8,200 nt of DNA from Pseudomonadota bacterium (GTDB lineage: Bacteria > Myxococcota > Myxococcia > Myxococcales > Myxococcaceae). Position numbers and translations under genes: made by a program. Below, one piece after another: positions 5,309-8,200 of this stretch. The first letter of the stretch is position 1, and each line of letters opens with the position of its first letter. The notes under the pieces were generated by a model. It worked only from the letters and a program-made list of their open reading frames with translations, was not told the origin of the DNA and ran no database searches. The stretch lies in NCBI GenBank assembly GCA_023424585.1, contig JAFADT010000495.1, forward strand, positions 1 through 8,200. Direction: 5' to 3'.

Positions 5309-6106
5309 ATGAGTGACGCGAGCCAGGCGCCGGCGCCGAAGCTGACCCTCGAGGTGCGGGACCTGCACAAGTCGTTTGGCGGGCAGGCGGCGCTGCGGGG
5401 CGTGGACCTGGTGGTGCCGGAGGGCACGACCTGCGTGCTGATGGGCGTGTCGGGTTCGGGCAAGACGGTGCTGATGAAGCACATCATGGGCCTGATGCGG
5501 CCGGACCGGGGCGTGGTGCTGGTGGAGGGCGCGGAGGTGGCGAAGATGAACGAGCCCGAGCTGAACCAGATGCGCCGCAAGCTGGGCATCCTCTTCCAGG
5601 CGAACGCGCTGTTCGACTCGCAGAACGTCTTCGACAACGTGGCGTTCCCGCTGCGCGAGCGCACGAAGATGTCCGAGCCGGACATCACGAAGACGGTGAA
5701 CGAGACGCTGGAGAAGGTGGGGCTGTCACACGCGGCGACGCGCTTCCCGGGAGAGCTGTCCGGCGGCATGCAGAAGCGCGTGGGCTTCGCGCGCGCGACC
5801 ATCCTCCAGCCGAAGATCCTCCTCTACGACGACCCCACGGCGGGCCTGGATCCGCTCACCACGGCGGCGGTGAACGAGATCATCACCACGGGCAAGCAGC
5901 AGTTGGGCGCCACGTCGCTGGTGATCACGCCGGACGTGGCGTCCGCCTTCGGCATGGCGGACAACCTGGCGCTGATGCACGAGGGGCGCGTGGTGGAGTA
6001 CGGCCCGCCGGACCACTTCCGTCAGTCGCAGCATCCGGAGGTGAAGGCCTTCCTGCGCAACTGGCTGCGGCGGCGCTCCGCGCAGACCCAGGCGCCCCAG
6101 GCCTGA
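5309..6106 (+). CDS. ABC transporter ATPase, MlaF/Mce-system type, with altered catalytic residues
   Basis: The product is a single 265-residue nucleotide-binding domain with no membrane part. Order of motifs: Walker A GVSGSGKT (46-53), Q-loop LFQANALF (95-102, Gln97), signature LSGGMQKR (150-157), Walker B ILLYDDPTAGLD (170-181), then VITPDVASAF (205-214). Overall style (GVSGSGKT, LFQANALFDS, LSGGMQKRVGFARA, PTAGLDP) is that of the ATPases that drive Mla/Ttg2 and Mce phospholipid or sterol transporters at the inner membrane. Two catalytic positions are unusual: the residue after the Walker B Asp174 is Asp175 instead of Glu, and the switch-loop His (as in THD or SHD) is Pro208. ATP binding should be intact, but hydrolysis may be slow or absent. 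An MlaE-like permease and an MCE-domain protein would be expected beside it; upstream is a histidine kinase and downstream a convergent protease, so it is an orphan here. The start is the only suitable ATG. Family assignment firm, activity and partner uncertain. Confidence 0.88.
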   Translation: MSDASQAPAPKLTLEVRDLHKSFGGQAALRGVDLVVPEGTTCVLMGVSGSGKTVLMKHIMGLMRPDRGVVLVEGAEVAKMNEPELNQMRRKLGILFQANALFDSQNVFDNVAFPLRERTKMSEPDITKTVNETLEKVGLSHAATRFPGELSGGMQKRVGFARATILQPKILLYDDPTAGLDPLTTAAVNEIITTGKQQLGATSLVITPDVASAFGMADNLALMHEGRVVEYGPPDHFRQSQHPEVKAFLRNWLRRRSAQTQAPQA

Positions 6107-6123
6107 CGCGAGCGCGTGCGTGG

Positions 6124-6152
6124 GGTTCCTCGACTAAGTCGCTGCAAGAACC
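6124..6152. terminator. Weak candidate bidirectional terminator between convergent genes
   Basis: The 73-base gap between the ABC and CPBP stop codons is noticeably less GC-rich than its surroundings. GGTTC (6124-6128) can pair with GAACC (6148-6152), enclosing a small CGAC/GTCG stem (6131-6134 with 6138-6141, loop TAA). A structure serving both converging transcripts is expected here, but the stems are short and T-runs are missing. Confidence 0.2.
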
Positions 6153-6179
6153 AATCGATGGGTCATGCCGCTCCTCACC

Positions 6180-7097
6180 TCAGAGGGGCGGCAGCTTCTC
6201 CAGCAGGCCGGAGCGCGACAGCCAGAGCATCAGCGCGAAGCTGATGGTGTTGAAGGCGGCGTGGGCCACGATGAGCGGCAGCAGCCGCCCCCGGTACCAG
6301 AGGACGAAGCCGAACCAGGCGCCCATCACGAACGTCTGGAAGACGGCCAGCGTGCCCTCGTAGAAGTGCCCCACGGAGAAGAGCGCCGCCGCGCCCAGCA
6401 CCGCCGGCACCCAGCCTCCCAGCACCACCTTCAGCCGGGGCACCAGGAAGCCCCGGAAGACGAACTCCTCGAAGCCCGTCACCACCACCATGATGGCCGC
6501 GAAGGCCGGGATGCCCAGCCCCGTGTCCAGCAGCGCCGCCGCCATGCCCTTTCGCGCCGCCAGCTCCTGGCCCGCCAGCTTCAACGCCACCGCGACCGCC
6601 GCCAGCGGCACGGACGCCGCCAGGTGCACCGCGTACGTCCCCACCAGCACTCCCCCGCCCAGCAGCAGCTCGCGCGCCCAGCCCTCGCGCACCAGCCCCA
6701 CCTGCGCGGGACCCTGGCCGTCGCGCCACAACAGCACCGCCACCAGCAGGCACATGCCCAGCGCCCGGACCACCAGCGGCGCCATGGACAGCGAGAAGCC
6801 CTTCGCCATCTCCGCGTCCGACGCCACCCACGCGCCCGCGCCCGCGCCCGACAGCGCCACCACCAGGCCCAGCACGCCCCACCACGCGCCCCGGCGCGAG
6901 GACTCCCAGGGCCGCAGGAGCATCAGCCCCCATGCAAGCAGCGCCAGCTCCACCGCCACGGCGGCGCCCCGGCCCAGCCGGGCCACCGACGACGGACCCA
7001 GCACCGCGAAGAACACGAACGCGGCCTCCGCCAGCGCTTGGCGCTTTGGAGGGGCGTTCTCCAGCAGGACAGCGACATCACCACGCAGGGGCGTCAT
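6180..7097 (-). CDS. CPBP-family intramembrane metalloprotease (CAAX protease type)
   Basis: The product has 305 residues, is very hydrophobic, and has about eight predicted membrane helices from residue 22 to 292. The C-terminal half carries all three motifs of the CPBP/Abi family (Rce1-like proteases): EEFVFRG at 210-216 (Glu210, Glu211, Arg215), FSVGH at 240-244 (Phe240, His244), and HAAFN at 279-283 (His279, Asn283). The glutamates and histidines form the active site within the membrane. Bacterial members cut peptides or proteins in the membrane, or serve in bacteriocin processing and self-immunity; the substrate here is unknown and no bacteriocin-like peptide is beside it. The N-terminal 190 residues are a less conserved membrane region. 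The stop codon is 73 bases from the convergent ABC gene; the start is divergent from hflX. ATG 7097 is the first usable start, though only a weak GAG lies before it. A TAGGCA -10-like hexamer at 7143-7138 on this strand could start a leader of about 34 bases. Confidence 0.88.
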   Translation of the reverse strand: MTPLRGDVAVLLENAPPKRQALAEAAFVFFAVLGPSSVARLGRGAAVAVELALLAWGLMLLRPWESSRRGAWWGVLGLVVALSGAGAGAWVASDAEMAKGFSLSMAPLVVRALGMCLLVAVLLWRDGQGPAQVGLVREGWARELLLGGGVLVGTYAVHLAASVPLAAVAVALKLAGQELAARKGMAAALLDTGLGIPAFAAIMVVVTGFEEFVFRGFLVPRLKVVLGGWVPAVLGAAALFSVGHFYEGTLAVFQTFVMGAWFGFVLWYRGRLLPLIVAHAAFNTISFALMLWLSRSGLLEKLPPL

Positions 7098-7290
7098 GGG
7101 GTCTCGGCGGGCATCGGAGTGGACGCGCTTCTTCGCATGCCTACCGTCGCACGAACGCGTGCCCCGGTCCTCTCCGTCGCGAGCGTCGAGCAGCGGCTGG
7201 CCACCCGCCGCCCCCCTGGAGCCCGAGCAGGGCCCGCGAACGAGCCCACCCGCCCGCTCATCCGGGCGCCCGACGTGTTACGAGCCAGGC
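7098..7290. promoter_or_regulatory. Divergent intergenic region, CPBP protease / hflX
   Basis: These 193 bases must hold the promoters of two divergent genes. On the minus strand TAGGCA (7143-7138) is a possible -10 for the protease, without a good -35. On the plus strand a 10-base palindrome CGGGCGCCCG (7263-7272) lies 18 bases before the hflX ATG, and no clear -10/-35 pair or Shine-Dalgarno is visible for hflX. The hflX frame stays open back through this region to an ATG at 7096, but the sequence there does not look conserved. Confidence 0.4.
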
Positions 7291-8200
7291 ATGGCGAAAA
7301 CCCTTCCCGAGCGCCCGCGCGCCGTCCTCGTCGGTGTCCAGCTTCCCGGGGTGACGGACGAGGCGCATGCCGCGGACCTCGCGGAGCTGAAGCGGCTGGT
7401 GCACACGCTGGGCTTCGACGCGGTGGCGACCGTGTCCCAGCGCCGCCAGCGGCTGGCCACCGGCACGGTGCTCGGCTCCGGAAAGCTCAAGGAGCTGGCC
7501 GCGCTCACCGGCGGCTCGGGCGTCATTCCCTCGGGCGCCCAAGGCAAGACATCGAAGGCTCGGGAGAAGTGGGAGGCCGAAGCCGGGGCCGAGGACGACG
7601 CCCTCGACGCCCCGAGCGCTCCCGGTGACGCGGACGCGGAGGCCGCGCCCGACGAGGCCGACGACGACCTCCCGGACGCGGACATGGCGCTGGACGCGGA
7701 CGCGGAGGCCCCCGCCATCGAGCCCGGCCCCAGGCCCACGGCGGTGGTCGTGGACCACGAGCTGTCCCCCAGTCAGCTGCGCAACCTGGAGCGCGCCACG
7801 GGCGTGCAGGTGCTGGACCGCGCGGGCGTCATCGTGGACATCTTCCACCGGCACGCCAAGAGCCACGAGGCGCGCATGCAGGTGGAGATCGCCCGGCTCA
7901 ACTACCTGGCCCCGCGCCTGCGCGAAGCCCCGGGCGGCCGCGAGCGCCAGCAGGGCCGAGGCTCCGGTGACTCCGCGCTGGAGCTGGACCGCCGCCGCAT
8001 CCGCGACCGGCTGGCGGAGCTGCGCGAGGGGCTGGCCGCCATCCAGAAGGACCAGGACCAGCGCCGCTACGCGCGCCGCGACCAGCTGCGCGTGGCGCTG
8101 GTGGGCTACACGAACGCGGGCAAGTCGTCGCTGATGCGCGCGCTGACGGGCAGCGCGGTGCTGGTGGCGGATCAGCTCTTCGCCACGCTCGACACGACGG
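7291..8200 (+). CDS. hflX: HflX-type ribosome-associated GTPase (3' end outside window)
   Basis: The frame is open from ATG 7291 to the window edge, giving 303 residues; G3-G5 and the C-terminus are missing. Residues 10-75 match the HflX N-terminal domain (AVLVGVQLPG; TGTVLGSGKLKEL at 57-69). The domain resumes with VVVDHELSPSQLRNLE (152-167) and the GVQVLDRAGVIVDIF stretch (171-185). A basic coiled-coil-like segment (about 196-265) includes the glycine motif RGSGDSALELDRR (223-235). The G domain opens with P-loop GYTNAGKS (272-279) and reaches G2 with LFATLDTT (296-303). HflX binds the 50S subunit, splits or rescues stalled 70S ribosomes, especially under heat stress, and hydrolyses GTP. Residues about 94-146 are an Asp/Glu/Ala/Pro-rich insert absent from standard HflX, and the glycine motif differs from the usual RGPGETQLE. 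ATG 7291 was chosen because the conserved N-terminus begins within ten residues; no clear Shine-Dalgarno precedes it. Confidence 0.93.
   Translation, partial: MAKTLPERPRAVLVGVQLPGVTDEAHAADLAELKRLVHTLGFDAVATVSQRRQRLATGTVLGSGKLKELAALTGGSGVIPSGAQGKTSKAREKWEAEAGAEDDALDAPSAPGDADAEAAPDEADDDLPDADMALDADAEAPAIEPGPRPTAVVVDHELSPSQLRNLERATGVQVLDRAGVIVDIFHRHAKSHEARMQVEIARLNYLAPRLREAPGGRERQQGRGSGDSALELDRRRIRDRLAELREGLAAIQKDQDQRRYARRDQLRVALVGYTNAGKSSLMRALTGSAVLVADQLFATLDTT
7570..7728 (+). other. Acidic low-complexity insert coding region within hflX
   Basis: Codons for residues 94-146 encode almost only Ala, Asp, Glu, Pro and Gly. The 18 bases GACGCGGACGCGGAGGCC occur exactly at 7627-7644 and 7693-7710, 66 bases (22 codons) apart and in frame, each encoding DADAEA. 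The insert splits the HflX N-terminal domain between GVIPS and VVVDHELSP and is likely a flexible, strongly negative loop. Confidence 0.7.

Noticed and set aside
3655..5482. Two long antisense open frames (534 and 591 codons) opposite the histidine kinase
   Set aside because: They lie opposite a gene with a complete set of kinase motifs. Their products are Arg/Ser- or His/Arg-rich without domain features, as expected from antisense frames of GC-rich codons.
6165..7628. 487-codon plus-strand open frame opposite the CPBP gene and running into hflX
   Set aside because: It is rich in Gln, His and Arg repeats with no domain, and it overlaps two genes with clear catalytic motifs. It is a GC-composition artefact.
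1..8200. tRNA, rRNA, CRISPR arrays, insertion sequences, attachment sites, phage or toxin-antitoxin genes
   Set aside because: No cloverleaf, regularly spaced repeats, transposase-like frame, terminal inverted repeats or small toxin-like gene pair was seen.

Overview
No complete, clearly new system is visible in this window. It is a GC-rich, densely coding chromosomal stretch (about 70% GC by eye, with strong G/C preference at third codon positions). The gene content and the TAGNNT-type -10 elements ahead of some genes suggest a myxobacterium of the Myxococcaceae (Corallococcus/Myxococcus-like). That is an inference from style and gene types, not from a marker gene. No rRNA, tRNA, CRISPR array, insertion sequence or phage gene was seen.

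Layout: (1) 1-1525, + strand: the C-terminal half of an MMPL/RND-type membrane exporter, cut by the left edge. (2) 1559-3046, +: an exported class C beta-lactamase-like serine hydrolase with a C-terminal TPR region. (3) 3131-3703, +: a small glutathione S-transferase-like protein with a textbook ribosome binding site. (4) 3704-3994: a 291-base gap with several perfect hairpins and no convincing gene. (5) 3995-5239, +: a soluble GAF-domain sensor histidine kinase with no response regulator beside it. (6) 5309-6106, +: a stand-alone ABC ATPase of the MlaF/Mce-transporter type whose catalytic Glu and switch His positions read Asp and Pro. (7) 6180-7097, - strand: a CPBP-family intramembrane protease (CAAX protease/bacteriocin-processing type), convergent with the ABC gene. 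(8) 7291-8200, +: the N-terminal two thirds of an HflX-type ribosome-associated GTPase, divergent from the CPBP gene and cut by the right edge.

The genes do not form an obvious pathway. Exporter and hydrolase are close (33 bases) but the hydrolase may have its own promoter inside the exporter's last codons. Strong hairpins separate hydrolase from GST and follow the GST gene, so most genes here look like single transcription units. Several envelope-linked functions lie together (RND exporter, secreted hydrolase, Mla-type ATPase, membrane protease), which may be coincidence.

The points most worth a second look are the altered catalytic residues of the orphan ABC ATPase, the 17-base tandem repeat in front of its putative promoter, the acidic low-complexity insert in HflX carrying an in-frame 18-base duplication, and the paired hairpins around the GST gene.
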